Assembly (NCBI RefSeq): GCF_014649715.1
Contig: NZ_BMTO01000008.1
Span: forward strand, 1 to 64,000
DNA: 64,000 bases
Direction of reading: 5' to 3'
From: Streptomyces lateritius
GTDB lineage: Bacteria; Actinomycetota; Actinomycetes; Streptomycetales; Streptomycetaceae
The notes under the pieces: generated by a model
Databases searched by the model: none
What the model was told of the DNA's origin: nothing
Seen by the model: the letters and a program-made list of their open reading frames with translations, nothing else
Shown here: positions 41,717 through 50,012 of the stretch, piece after piece
Layout: every line of letters begins with the position of its first letter
Numbering within the stretch: position 1 is the stretch's first letter
Program-made: the position numbers and the translations under genes

Positions 41717-42311
41717 ACCGGCCGAACCGTCCCCGGTGGAAGAGCAGCGGCCCGTCTGTCTCCTCCGCGCCCAGGGCCTCCACCCTGCCCACCACGATGA
41801 GATGGTCGCCCCCCGTGTGCACCTGGGCGATCGTGCAGTCGACCCAGGCGGGTACGCCCTCCAGGCGCGGCGAGCCCGTCACCGGGGCCGGGGCGTGCCC
41901 CACCCCCGCGAACCTGTCCGCGCCGCTCTTCGCGAAGCCCAGGCACAACTGCCCCTGGTCCGCTCCCAGGATGTTCACGCAGAAGACCCCGGCCCGGGCG
42001 ATGCGGGGCCAGGTCGTCGAGGTGCGCGCCACCATGAAGGCGATCAGGGGCGGGTCCAGGGACAGGGAGGCGAAGGACTGGCAGGCGAACCCGGCCGGCC
42101 CTTCGGCCCCGGGGGCGGTCACGACGGTGACACCACTGGCGAAGTGCCCGAGGACCCGCCGGAACTCGGCCGGGTCGACGGGCAGCCGTTCGTCCTCCCG
42201 TACCGCCCGCAGCCGCGGCCGTGGCCCGGAGGGTGCTTGCACGGCCGTGGGCGATCCGGCCGACCTGAGGTATCGGACGGCGGTGGCCGCCATCCCAGCG
42301 TGTCCCATCAC
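41706..42311 (-). CDS. Flavin reductase (monooxygenase reductase component)
   Basis: This protein of about 201 aa has a FMN-binding split-barrel reductase domain: FRRVLGHFASGVTVVTA near residue 50, GFACQSFASLSLDPPLIAFMVARTSTTWPRI near 73, VFCVNILGADQGQLC near 108, and GGDHLIVVGRVEAL near 165. Such enzymes supply reduced flavin to a partner monooxygenase. No monooxygenase subunit is adjacent; the nearest flavin-dependent oxygenase candidate is at 48686. The N terminus is uncertain (GTG 42311, ATG 42308 or ATG 42296). One CTGACGG-type dyad lies 14 bp upstream. Confidence 0.87.
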   Translation of the reverse strand: MMGHAGMAATAVRYLRSAGSPTAVQAPSGPRPRLRAVREDERLPVDPAEFRRVLGHFASGVTVVTAPGAEGPAGFACQSFASLSLDPPLIAFMVARTSTTWPRIARAGVFCVNILGADQGQLCLGFAKSGADRFAGVGHAPAPVTGSPRLEGVPAWVDCTIAQVHTGGDHLIVVGRVEALGAEETDGPLLFHRGRFGRFTA

Positions 42312-42324
42312 ACCGTCATTGAAG

Positions 42325-42339
42325 CTGACGTGTCGTCAG
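42325..42339. promoter_or_regulatory. CTGACGG-type operator, site e
   Basis: CTGACGTGTCGTCAG has 6 of 7 arm pairs matching and is followed by ATAG, as at 49969. It lies 14 bp upstream of the flavin reductase start. Confidence 0.7.
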
Positions 42340-42352
42340 ATAGGAACCCTCG

Positions 42353-42381
42353 GGCCGGCCCCCGTCCGGCGGGGGCCGGCC
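42353..42381. terminator. Terminator of the Tat-secreted protein gene
   Basis: GGCCGGCCCCC and GGGGGCCGGCC form a perfect 11-bp stem with a 7-base loop, just beyond the stop at 42386. Confidence 0.8.
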
Positions 42382-42385
42382 TCGG

Positions 42386-43516
42386 TCAGATCAGGGCGTC
42401 CTTGTACGCGATGTTCACCCGGCGGTCGCCCGACTCGCCCGAGGCGAAGCCGAAGGTCAGCCGGGGCAGGAAGGCGCCGGGACGGGCCGGGTCCGGGACG
42501 AGCATGATGTTCATGCCCTCAGGCTCCCGGAAGACGAGGCTTTTCAGCGCGCGCGTGAGGCCGCGCTCCGAGACCCCGGTGTTCAGGTCGACGCGGGTGA
42601 TGTGGGTGGTGCCCACGTCCGTGGTGTCGGTCGGCCCGCCGGAGGCGTAGGCCTCGCCCTCGTACATGTACATGTACGAGCCGTAGAGGCAGAAGCCCTG
42701 CGCGTCGTACACCGGCCGGGGCAGGTCCGCGAAGTGGTGCAGCGGCGCGCCGAGCGGGGCGGCGGCCGCGGTGTCCAGGTCCCAGACCGCGCACTGCAGC
42801 TGACCGTTGCGGTTGAAGCGCACGAGCACGCGGCGGTGCTGCATGTCGACGACCGGCCGCGGCGAGGTCAGCGTGGTGCCGGCGCCCGGCAGCTTGAGCG
42901 GGTCGGGCGTACGGTCCTTGAAGTCCATGGCCGTACGGTCCGCCGCGACGTCCCAGTGGAAGCTGCGCGGCGGCTGGTCGGCGGCCGGACCCACGTACTT
43001 GATCCGGCACAGCCTGCTGCCGAAGCCCGTGTCGTCCGAGTTCGGCTTGGAGTCGTACTCGATCCAGATGTACGGGGCCGAGCCCACCGCCGTCGTCTCG
43101 ATGCCGATCTGGGCGCCGTGCCCGAAGCCGCGCAGGTACATCCGTCCGAGCTTGGTCGAGCCGTCGGCGCTCAGCTTGGTGATGGCGATGTCACCCTCGA
43201 GCTTGCGCGTCGCGTACGGCACGCCGTCACCCGGGTTGTACATGACCTGGGCGACGTACCAGTGCTTGTTGAGGTGGTCGTAGCCCGCGCACTGCATCAC
43301 GGTGGGACACCAGGCCTGCTTGTGCATGAACAGGGCGTCCGACGGGTCGGCGAGGTCGAAGGCGAGCGAGGTGGGCAGCGCCGTGGCGCCCTCGGCCGCG
43401 ATCTGCGCCTGCGCCGTCGAAGCGGTGAGGCCGCCGACCACCAGGCCGGCGGCGGCGCCCCCACCGAGCCGTATGAGACTCCTCCGGCTGACAGGTCCCG
43501 TTCCGAAAGTGCTCAT
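42386..43516 (-). CDS. Tat-exported propeller-like protein (called 'phage baseplate protein' in Streptomyces)
   Basis: This 376-aa protein has a twin-arginine signal (VSRRSLIRLGGGAAAGLVVGGL, residues 8-29, then AQAQIA). The mature part is a beta-rich repeat protein with KQAWCPTVMQCAGYDHLNKHWYVAQVMY, ITKLSADGSTKLGRMYLRGFGHGAQIGIE and PYIWIEYDSK. It resembles the TagC/receptor-binding-like proteins commonly labelled baseplate proteins, although no phage genes surround it. Export via Tat implies folding before secretion. ATG 43516 has AAGAGGGG about 11 bases upstream. The function is unknown. Confidence 0.75.
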   Translation of the reverse strand: MSTFGTGPVSRRSLIRLGGGAAAGLVVGGLTASTAQAQIAAEGATALPTSLAFDLADPSDALFMHKQAWCPTVMQCAGYDHLNKHWYVAQVMYNPGDGVPYATRKLEGDIAITKLSADGSTKLGRMYLRGFGHGAQIGIETTAVGSAPYIWIEYDSKPNSDDTGFGSRLCRIKYVGPAADQPPRSFHWDVAADRTAMDFKDRTPDPLKLPGAGTTLTSPRPVVDMQHRRVLVRFNRNGQLQCAVWDLDTAAAAPLGAPLHHFADLPRPVYDAQGFCLYGSYMYMYEGEAYASGGPTDTTDVGTTHITRVDLNTGVSERGLTRALKSLVFREPEGMNIMLVPDPARPGAFLPRLTFGFASGESGDRRVNIAYKDALI

Positions 43517-43579
43517 GTGATGTAACCCCTCTTGGTAAGGAAGTTGAGGGGCCAACCTACGTCGTCGCAGGTGTGCGCG

Positions 43580-44371
43580 CTATCGACCTTCGTAGTGGGG
43601 CGAGCGCCGCTCCACGAAGCTCGCCACACCCTCGTTCGCGTCCCGTGTCGTCATGTTGATCTCCTGCGCGGCCGCCTCCGCCGCGAAGGCCGTCGACCGG
43701 TCGGATTCCAGGGCGGCGTTCACCAGCTGCTTGGTCAGAGCGAGGGCCCGGGTCGGGCCCTGGGCGAGGCGTTCGGCCCACTCCCGGGCCGTCTTCCCCA
43801 GCTCCTCCGCCGGGACCACGCGGTTCACGAGCCCCATCTCCCGCGCCTCCGCCGCCCCGATCGCGTCCCCGAAGAACATCAGCTCCTTCGCCCGCCGCGG
43901 CCCGACCAGCCGGGTCAGGAGGTACGCCCCGCCCCCGTCCGGCACCAGACCCCGTCGGACGAAGACCTCGACGAACGTCGCCGGCTCGGCCGCGAGCACC
44001 AGGTCGCAGGCGAACGCCATATGCGCGCCGATCCCGGCCGCCGTCCCGTTCACCGCCGCGATCACCGGCTTCTCACAGTCCAGTACGGCCCCGATCAGGC
44101 GCTGCGCCCCGAGCCGGATCGTCCGCGCCACGTCACCGGGGACCCGCGGTCCACCCGAAGGCGCCCCGCGCAGGTCCGCGCCCGCGCAGAAGCCGCGGCC
44201 GGTCGCCGTCAGTACCACCGCCCGTACGTGCGGGTCGGCGGAGGCCTCCCCGAGCAGGGCGATGATCCGCTCGCGCTGGTCCCAGGTGACGGCGTTCATC
44301 GCCTCGGGCCGGTTGAGCGTGATCCACGAGACGCCGTTGTCGACGCCGTGCAGTACGTCCTCCACGTCCAC
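43580..44371 (-). CDS. Enoyl-CoA hydratase/isomerase
   Basis: This 263-aa crotonase-fold enzyme hydrates or isomerises an enoyl-CoA. The oxyanion-hole segments are GRGFCAGADLRGAP near residue 57 and PVIAAVNGTAAGIGAHMAFACDLVLAA near 100, and the active-site region is RGLVPDGGGAYLLTRLVG near 138. The Glu positions of classic hydratases are replaced by other residues in parts, so hydration is not certain. GTG 44371 lies 5 bases after GGGGAGA. The gene is downstream of the ADP-forming CoA ligase on the same strand, with a MITE-like repeat filling the gap. Confidence 0.88.
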   Translation of the reverse strand: MDVEDVLHGVDNGVSWITLNRPEAMNAVTWDQRERIIALLGEASADPHVRAVVLTATGRGFCAGADLRGAPSGGPRVPGDVARTIRLGAQRLIGAVLDCEKPVIAAVNGTAAGIGAHMAFACDLVLAAEPATFVEVFVRRGLVPDGGGAYLLTRLVGPRRAKELMFFGDAIGAAEAREMGLVNRVVPAEELGKTAREWAERLAQGPTRALALTKQLVNAALESDRSTAFAAEAAAQEINMTTRDANEGVASFVERRSPHYEGR

Positions 44372-44387
44372 AGGTCTCCCCAGGTTC

Positions 44388-44476
44388 CTAGGTCGTGTCC
44401 GGAAAGCGGCGCCGTCTGCCCGCAGGGCAGGGCCCGCGGCGTCTGGTGCGCGACGCCCCGCAGGCGCGCTCGCTAG
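44388..44476. repeat. CTAG-bounded MITE-like repeat, copy 3
   Basis: The left end CTAGGTCGTGTCCGGAAAG and the following GCGCCGTCTGCCCGC match copy 1 at 1915. The element extends to a CTAG at 44473 that contains the stop codon of the CoA ligase gene on the minus strand. The right arm lacks the CTTTACGGA sequence of copies 1 and 2. It fills the whole gap between two genes of one operon. Confidence 0.6.
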
Positions 44477-46707
44477 CGGCACACCGCGAGCGCGTCGAGG
44501 GCGACCGCCCCCTGCCCGCGCGGCAGCACCATCAGCGGGTTGATGTCCAGTTCGGCGAGGTCGCCGTCGAGTTCGAGGGCCATCCGCTGCACCCGCAGCA
44601 CGACCTCCACCAGGGCGTCCACGTCCGCCGGCGGCGCTCCTCGCACCCCGTCCAGGAGGGCGCGCCCGCGCAGCTCGCCCAGCATGTCCCGGGCCTGGGG
44701 CTCGCCGAAGGGCGGGACGCGGACGGCGGTGTCGTTCAGGACCTCCACGAGGACGCCTCCGAGTCCGACCGTGACCGTGGGCCCGAAGAGCGGGTCGCGG
44801 GTCACGCCCACCACCATCTCGACCCCGCGCCCGACCATCTGGCAGACCAGGACGCCGTCGAGGTCGACGCCTTCGTAGCGGGCGATGTCGGTGAGTTCGC
44901 GGTACGCGTCCCGCACCTGGCTCGCCGAGGTCAACCCGACCTTGACCAGGCCCAGTTCCGACTTGTGAGCGAGCCGCGTGCCGGACGCCTTCATCACCAC
45001 CGGGTAGCCGACCAGGCCCGCCGCCCGGACGGCGGCGGCCGCGCTGGTGACCAGCTGCTCGCGCGGTACCCGGATCCCGTACGCCCGCAGCAGCTGCTTC
45101 GCCGCGTGCTCGCTGAGCTGCCGTCCCGGGCGCATCAGGGCCCGCGACTTGCGGAAGGACGGGGAGGGGGTGCGCGGGGCCTCGTCGAAGGGGGAGCGGT
45201 AGGCGGTGGTGAAGCGGTGGTGGTCGAGGTAGGCCTTCACGGCCCCGATGCAGTTGGAGAACGTACGGAAGGTGGCGACGCGCGAGGAACCGAGCAGGGT
45301 CTCGCGGTAGGCCGCCTCGGTTCCGACCGGCGAGCCCCAGACCACGCACACCAGCTTGTCGGTGGCCTCCGCCGCGTCCACCAGGTCCTGTGCGAGCCTG
45401 TCGCTCATCGGCGGGAACGGCCCGGTGATGGGGCAGATCAGGACGCCGACGGACGAGTCGGCGAGGATCGCGTCGATGATCTTCCGGCCGCGCCGGTCCC
45501 CGACCGGGTGCCCGCCGTTGTCGACCGGGTTGGCGACGTGGAGATACGGCGGTATCCACTGGTGGAGTTCCGCCTGCTTGCCCTCGGAGAGGGTGGGGAG
45601 CGTCAGCCCGGCGGCCGTGGCGAGGTCGGCGAAGTGGGCGCCGGTGCCGCCCGAGATCGAGTAGACGACGACCCCGTCGGCTACCGGCTTGCGGGCCCGG
45701 GCCAACAGGGTGGCGGTGTCCTGGAGCTCGTCGAGCCCGTCGACCCGGATGACCCCGAACTGCCGCATCGCCGCGTCGACGACCTGGTCGGCGCCGGTGA
45801 GCTTGCCGGTGTGCGAGGCGGCCGTCCGCGCCCCGGTCTCGGTCCGGCCGACCTTCACCGCGACGACGGGCACCCCGCGCCGAGCGGCCCGGTCGGCGGC
45901 GAGCAGGAAGGCGCGCCCGTCCTTCAGGCCCTCGACGTAACAGGCGATGGCCCCGACCTCGGGCAGCTGCGAGAAGTACGAGAGGAAGTCGGCGGTCTCC
46001 AGGTCGGCCTCGTTGCCGGTGGGCGCCCAGTGGGAGAGCCGCACCCCCAGCTCCTGGAGGGTGTGGACGGGCCGGCCCTGGTGGCCGGACTGGGTGATCA
46101 GGGCGATGGCGGGCCCGTCGAGGTCTTCGCGGAAGCGCTCGAAGGCGTTGAGGTTGGTGTTGGGCCCCAGGAGCCGGATTCCGGAGCGCCGTACGGCGGC
46201 GGCGAGCCGCTCCTGCGCTTCGGCGCCGTCCTGCCCGGTCTCGGCGAAACCGGAGGCGAAGGCGACGGCGAACCTCACCTTCGCCTCGGCGAGTTCCTCG
46301 ACGACGGGCAGCGGGTCGGCGACCAGCAGGACGGCGAGGTCGACGGGTTCGGCGAGGGTGGCGGCCAGCGCGCCGACGGACGGGGAGCAGCCGAGCCCGA
46401 AGACGGTCGTACGGGTCGGATGGACGGGGTGGACCCGGGCCCCGACCCGCTCCGCCCAGGCGATGAGCTGCCGGGTGATGCCGGTGCTGGGCCGTCCCTC
46501 GGCGTCGGAGGCCCCGACGATGGCGACGGACCGGGGGCGGAAGAACCGGTCGAGGTCGGGGACGGGGGCGTGCAGCGGCCGTCCGCTGACGTCCCGGTCA
46601 CCGGGGGCGGTGATGGTGCCGTGCACGGCGGTCAGGGGCGGCTCTCCGCAGGCGACCACGCGGGCCCGGAGATCGTTGGTGAAGGTGCCGTGAGTCGATC
46701 CGAGCAT
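44473..46707 (-). CDS. Acetate-CoA ligase (ADP-forming) family protein
   Basis: This 744-aa fused alpha-beta acyl-CoA synthetase interconverts acyl-CoA and acid with ATP formation. The CoA-binding domain starts FFRPRSVAIVGASDAEGRPS near residue 55. Ligase domains follow, with the phospho-His region ITQSGHQGRPVH near 205 and VVVYSISGGTGAHFAD near 350. The C-terminal ATP-grasp part carries AAKQLLRAYGIRVPREQLV, YPVVMKASGTRLAHKSELG and LDGDLAELDINPLMVLP. It heads the operon with the enoyl-CoA hydratase. Two CTGACGG-type dyads lie 36 and 60 bp upstream, so it belongs to the presumed regulon. Confidence 0.88.
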   Translation of the reverse strand: MLGSTHGTFTNDLRARVVACGEPPLTAVHGTITAPGDRDVSGRPLHAPVPDLDRFFRPRSVAIVGASDAEGRPSTGITRQLIAWAERVGARVHPVHPTRTTVFGLGCSPSVGALAATLAEPVDLAVLLVADPLPVVEELAEAKVRFAVAFASGFAETGQDGAEAQERLAAAVRRSGIRLLGPNTNLNAFERFREDLDGPAIALITQSGHQGRPVHTLQELGVRLSHWAPTGNEADLETADFLSYFSQLPEVGAIACYVEGLKDGRAFLLAADRAARRGVPVVAVKVGRTETGARTAASHTGKLTGADQVVDAAMRQFGVIRVDGLDELQDTATLLARARKPVADGVVVYSISGGTGAHFADLATAAGLTLPTLSEGKQAELHQWIPPYLHVANPVDNGGHPVGDRRGRKIIDAILADSSVGVLICPITGPFPPMSDRLAQDLVDAAEATDKLVCVVWGSPVGTEAAYRETLLGSSRVATFRTFSNCIGAVKAYLDHHRFTTAYRSPFDEAPRTPSPSFRKSRALMRPGRQLSEHAAKQLLRAYGIRVPREQLVTSAAAAVRAAGLVGYPVVMKASGTRLAHKSELGLVKVGLTSASQVRDAYRELTDIARYEGVDLDGVLVCQMVGRGVEMVVGVTRDPLFGPTVTVGLGGVLVEVLNDTAVRVPPFGEPQARDMLGELRGRALLDGVRGAPPADVDALVEVVLRVQRMALELDGDLAELDINPLMVLPRGQGAVALDALAVCR

Positions 46708-46742
46708 GGTTCCGGTCCACCCTTCCGCCCGTCCGTACAGAG

Positions 46743-46757
46743 CTGACGCTCAGTCAG
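46743..46757. promoter_or_regulatory. CTGACGG-type operator, site f
   Basis: CTGACGCTCAGTCAG is a dyad with outer arms CTGAC/GTCAG intact. It lies 36 bp upstream of the ADP-forming CoA ligase start and 10 bp from site g. Confidence 0.65.
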
Positions 46758-46766
46758 ATTAGCGAA

Positions 46767-46781
46767 CTGATGGTCAGTCAG
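46767..46781. promoter_or_regulatory. CTGACGG-type operator, site g
   Basis: CTGATGGTCAGTCAG is a second, weaker dyad with 24-bp centre-to-centre spacing from site f, suitable for cooperative binding. It sits between the CoA ligase and VCBS genes, nearer to the ligase. Confidence 0.6.
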
Positions 46782-46914
46782 GAATGGGGGCGGGGTCGTC
46801 GATGTGAGACGGTCCGGAACGGTGCATCGCCCCGTACAACCATTCGACGGGTCGGCGTGTCCTCCTTCCGGACCGCGTGATCCACCGCGCCCGAGACTCT
46901 GCCCTGGGGGAACT

Positions 46915-48618
46915 TTGACCCGAACTGCCCGCCTCCCCGGCCGCCGCCGCGCCCTCGTCGCCGCACTGGCCGTCCTCGCCTCCTCCGCCGCGCTCACCAC
47001 GGTCACGGCGGCACCCGCACACGCTGCCGAGGCCGTGCCGCAGCAGCGCGTGGTCTTCACCGAGTACAAGTACGTTGACGGTTACCACACGAGCACCCTG
47101 GTCACGGTCAACGCCGACGGCACGGACCGGCGTAAGCTGGTCCCCACCGGCCCGGGCCTGTCCGGGGCCATGATCACCGATGTGACCTTCTCGCCCGACG
47201 GCCTACGCATCGCCTTCATCAGCCACGACAGCCGCCCCGACATCTGGGTCGCGAACGCCGACGGCACGAACGCCCGGCCCATCCGCATGGAAATCGACAG
47301 CCCCGACGGCTGGCTTGACGCGCTCGACTGGACCCCGGACGGCAAGCAGCTCTACCTGAGCTTCAGGGCCCGTGCAGGCCAGGACAGCCTCCGCCTCATG
47401 CGGGTCAACGTCGACGGCACCGGCCTCGGCTACGTCTTCGCCTCTCCGGAGAAGACCTGGGACACCCAGGTGGACGTCGCCTGGGACGGGCGCATCGCCT
47501 TCCTGCGCGGCAGCACGATCCACCTCTGGGACCCGCGCGTCGGCGGCGAACCGAAGCCCGTCACCCAGGGCCTCCACCCGACGTTCTCGCCGGACGGGCG
47601 GAGCATCGCCTTCGCGCGGGGTGACGATGGTTCGTACGACGTGCACGTCAAGGAGCTCACCCACGGCGTCGAGTACGAGCTCACCAAGGGCGAGAACGTC
47701 ATGTTCCCGGAGTGGTCTCCGGACGGCGAACAGGTCGCCTACGTCTCCGGCGGCACGAAGCAGCAGGCCACCGTCACCCAGTCCAACAGCAACTCGGCCC
47801 GGCCGGCCAAGGTGCTGACCGGCGCCGACGCGACCGCCGACGACATCGGCTGGGCGCCGCCCCGAGGCGCCACCCCCACCGGTGCGCTCCAGCGCGACTA
47901 CAGCGGCGACGACGTCCCGGACCTGCTCGCCGTCGACGGCTCGGGCGTCCTGTGGCGGTACGACGGCAACGGCACCGGCGGTCTCAAGCCCCGAGTGAAG
48001 CTCGGCTGGGGCTGGAAGGGCTACCGCTTCACGGCCGCCGGCGACCTCAACCCCGACGGCCGCCCGGACGTGATCGCCCAGGACGCCGCCGGTGGGCTGT
48101 GGCGGCTCGACGGAAACGTCTCCGGCACCTTCGAGCCCAAGGTGAAGATCGGCACGGGCTGGAAGGACTTCCGTCTGACCAGCACCAGCGACATGAGCGG
48201 CGACGGCTTCCCCGACCTCATGGCCATCGACTCCGCCGGTGCGCTGTGGCAGTACCGCGGCGACGGCCGGGGCGGACTCCAGCCACGCACTGATTTCGGC
48301 TCCGAGTACCAGGGCTACCAGCTGACGGGCGTCGGTGCGTTGAGGGGCGGTGGCGACGGCCGCCAGAACGTCCTCGGCAAGAAGACCACCGGCGAACTGT
48401 TCCGCTTCACCTCCGGGATGGTGGAGCCGGAGCAGATCGGCTGGGGCTGGAAGAACCTCACCCTGACAGGGGCCGGTGACCTCACCGGCGACGGTTCCCC
48501 GGACGTGATCGCCCGTGACACCTCCGGTGTCCTGTGGCGGTACGACGGCAATGGTGCGGGTGGTCTCAAGGCGGGCGTGAAGCTCGGCTGGGGCTGGAGC
48601 GGCATCACCACGTTCTGA
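46915..48618 (+). CDS. Secreted TolB-like/VCBS propeller protein, TTG start
   Basis: This protein of about 567 aa has a signal peptide (RRRALVAALAVLASSAALTTV, then AHAAEA). It has a TolB/WD40-like propeller at residues 45-320 with PD40 strands (FSPDGLRIAFISHDSRPDIWVANADGT, DWTPDGKQLYLSF, FSPDGRSIAFARGDDGSYDVHVKEL). Seven-bladed-type VCBS/FG-GAP repeats follow at residues 335-567 (DYSGDDVPDLLAVDGSGVLWRYDGNG, DLTGDGSPDVIARDTSGVLWRYDG). Both parts probably bind cell-surface or extracellular ligands. TTG 46915 lies 5 bases after GGGGGAAC. The upstream GTG at 46804 would give a poor leader. The C-terminal module is the one used by the array at 54-62 kb. Confidence 0.82.
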   Translation: MTRTARLPGRRRALVAALAVLASSAALTTVTAAPAHAAEAVPQQRVVFTEYKYVDGYHTSTLVTVNADGTDRRKLVPTGPGLSGAMITDVTFSPDGLRIAFISHDSRPDIWVANADGTNARPIRMEIDSPDGWLDALDWTPDGKQLYLSFRARAGQDSLRLMRVNVDGTGLGYVFASPEKTWDTQVDVAWDGRIAFLRGSTIHLWDPRVGGEPKPVTQGLHPTFSPDGRSIAFARGDDGSYDVHVKELTHGVEYELTKGENVMFPEWSPDGEQVAYVSGGTKQQATVTQSNSNSARPAKVLTGADATADDIGWAPPRGATPTGALQRDYSGDDVPDLLAVDGSGVLWRYDGNGTGGLKPRVKLGWGWKGYRFTAAGDLNPDGRPDVIAQDAAGGLWRLDGNVSGTFEPKVKIGTGWKDFRLTSTSDMSGDGFPDLMAIDSAGALWQYRGDGRGGLQPRTDFGSEYQGYQLTGVGALRGGGDGRQNVLGKKTTGELFRFTSGMVEPEQIGWGWKNLTLTGAGDLTGDGSPDVIARDTSGVLWRYDGNGAGGLKAGVKLGWGWSGITTF

Positions 48619-48636
48619 TCCCGACCCCCATCAGCC

Positions 48637-48673
48637 GATGCCCCGCTCCCCGTCTCCCGAGGGGCGGGGCATC
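48637..48673. terminator. Terminator between VCBS and monooxygenase genes
   Basis: GATGCCCCG pairs with CGGGGCATC, reinforced by an inner CCCC/GGGG. It separates two convergent genes and probably serves both. Confidence 0.8.
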
Positions 48674-48685
48674 GTCATGCCACCG

Positions 48686-49855
48686 TCATGTCGCGGCCCG
48701 GCTGCCGCTCTTCGCGATCCGCCGCGCGATCTTCTCCGCGTCGATCGCCAGCTCCCGCAGCATCCCGCTGATCGGGTTCGTGAAGCCGGTGAAGTACAGA
48801 CCCGGCGCCTCCCGGGGCGTCCGGGCGCCCCGCACCACCGGCAGGCCCCGTTCGTCGAGCACGCCCAGGTGCCCCACCAGGCCCTCCAGGCCCCTGCGGT
48901 AGCCGGTCGCGGCGATCACCGCGTCCGGGGTGAGGGGCGTGCCGTCCGCGAGGACGACCTTGTCCCCGTCGAAGGACTCGACCGCGCCCACGATCTCCAC
49001 CGTGCCCTTGCGCACCGCGTCGACGAGCCCCATGTCCTGCACCGGGATCGCGCCCTCGCGCACCCGCGAGTACAGGCCCGTGTCCGGCCGGGGCAGCCCC
49101 TGGCGCGAGAGGTCCGGCCCGAACAGGCGGCCCGTCAGCGCACCCGCCCTGTCGACCAGACGGACCGGCAGTCGGCGCACCAGGATGCCGGTGCGCTGGG
49201 CCGGCCAACCGACCGTGGAGCGGCGCACGATGTGCGGGACCGTGCGGACAGCGAGCCGTACCCGGGCGGCGCCGCCCTCGGCGAGGTCGGCCGCGATCTC
49301 CGCCCCGGTGTTCCCGGCGCCGACGACGAGCACGTCACGGCCCCGGTACGCGGCCGGGCCGCGGTAGGCGCTCGCGTGCGTGATCTCACCGCCGTACGTG
49401 GCGAGTCCGGGCCACTCGGGCACGCGCGGGGTGTGGCTGTACCCGGTGGCGACCACGACCGCCCGCCCCGTGAGCAGGCGCCCGCCCGTGGCGTGCAGGA
49501 CCCAGTTCTCGCCGTCCTCGGCCCGCTCGATCCGGGACACCTCGACCCCCGTCACGATCTCCAGCTCGTGCACCTCGGCGTACTTCTCCAGGTAGCGCAC
49601 CATGTCGGCGCGGGCGACCCAGCGTCCGAAGGAGCGGGGTATCGGCAGCCCGGGAAGCGCGGAGAGGCGACGGGTCGTGTGCAGCCGCAGCCGGTCGTAG
49701 TGCCCGCGCCAGGAGGCGCCGACGGCGTCGGTCTTCTCCAGGACGACGGCCCGTACGCCCCGCTCGCGCAGGGTGGCGGCGACGGCGAGGCCGCCGGGTC
49801 CTCCGCCGACGACGTAGACAGGGTGGTCGGGACGGTCTTGGGGGGTGTGGGACAT
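48686..49855 (-). CDS. Flavin-dependent monooxygenase-like NAD(P)-binding oxidoreductase
   Basis: This 389-aa FAD/NADPH enzyme has the FAD motif VYVVGGGPGGLAVAATL at residues 13-29. The FMO-like signature GGEITHASAYRG lies near 150, a second nucleotide motif DVLVVGAGNTGAEIAADLAEGG near 168, and the conserved ATGYRRGLEGL near 330. It resembles FMO/Baeyer-Villiger-type enzymes and could oxygenate a ring ketone or N/S compound. ATG 49855 is chosen; ATG 49876 is an alternative. It is divergent from DoxX with a CTGACGG-type dyad between, placing it in the presumed regulon. Confidence 0.87.
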   Translation of the reverse strand: MSHTPQDRPDHPVYVVGGGPGGLAVAATLRERGVRAVVLEKTDAVGASWRGHYDRLRLHTTRRLSALPGLPIPRSFGRWVARADMVRYLEKYAEVHELEIVTGVEVSRIERAEDGENWVLHATGGRLLTGRAVVVATGYSHTPRVPEWPGLATYGGEITHASAYRGPAAYRGRDVLVVGAGNTGAEIAADLAEGGAARVRLAVRTVPHIVRRSTVGWPAQRTGILVRRLPVRLVDRAGALTGRLFGPDLSRQGLPRPDTGLYSRVREGAIPVQDMGLVDAVRKGTVEIVGAVESFDGDKVVLADGTPLTPDAVIAATGYRRGLEGLVGHLGVLDERGLPVVRGARTPREAPGLYFTGFTNPISGMLRELAIDAEKIARRIAKSGSRAAT

Positions 49856-49968
49856 GAATGCCCAGCGTAACGACATGCTCACTTGTTGGGTCTCGGTCAA
49901 GAGGGGAATCGGTTGCGAATCGGTCACGCCTGCACGGGTCTTGCGCGGACGGTGTGAAGTCCGCTGAA

Positions 49969-49983
49969 CTGACGTACCGTCAG
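49969..49983. promoter_or_regulatory. CTGACGG-type operator, site h
   Basis: CTGACGTACCGTCAG has 6 of 7 arm pairs, followed by ATAG. It lies 30 bp upstream of the DoxX start and within the divergent promoter region of the monooxygenase gene. Confidence 0.75.
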
Positions 49984-50012
49984 ATAGTGCCCGAGGGAGG
50001 GAACCGGAAGAG

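Noticed and set aside
42386..43516. Prophage, because the best family label is 'phage baseplate protein'
   Set aside because: The protein has a Tat signal and stands alone among metabolic genes; no phage structural, integrase or lysis genes are nearby.
44395..46746. 783-codon plus frame opposite the ADP-forming CoA ligase
   Set aside because: Composition is that of an antisense shadow, and the ligase motifs on the minus strand are unambiguous.
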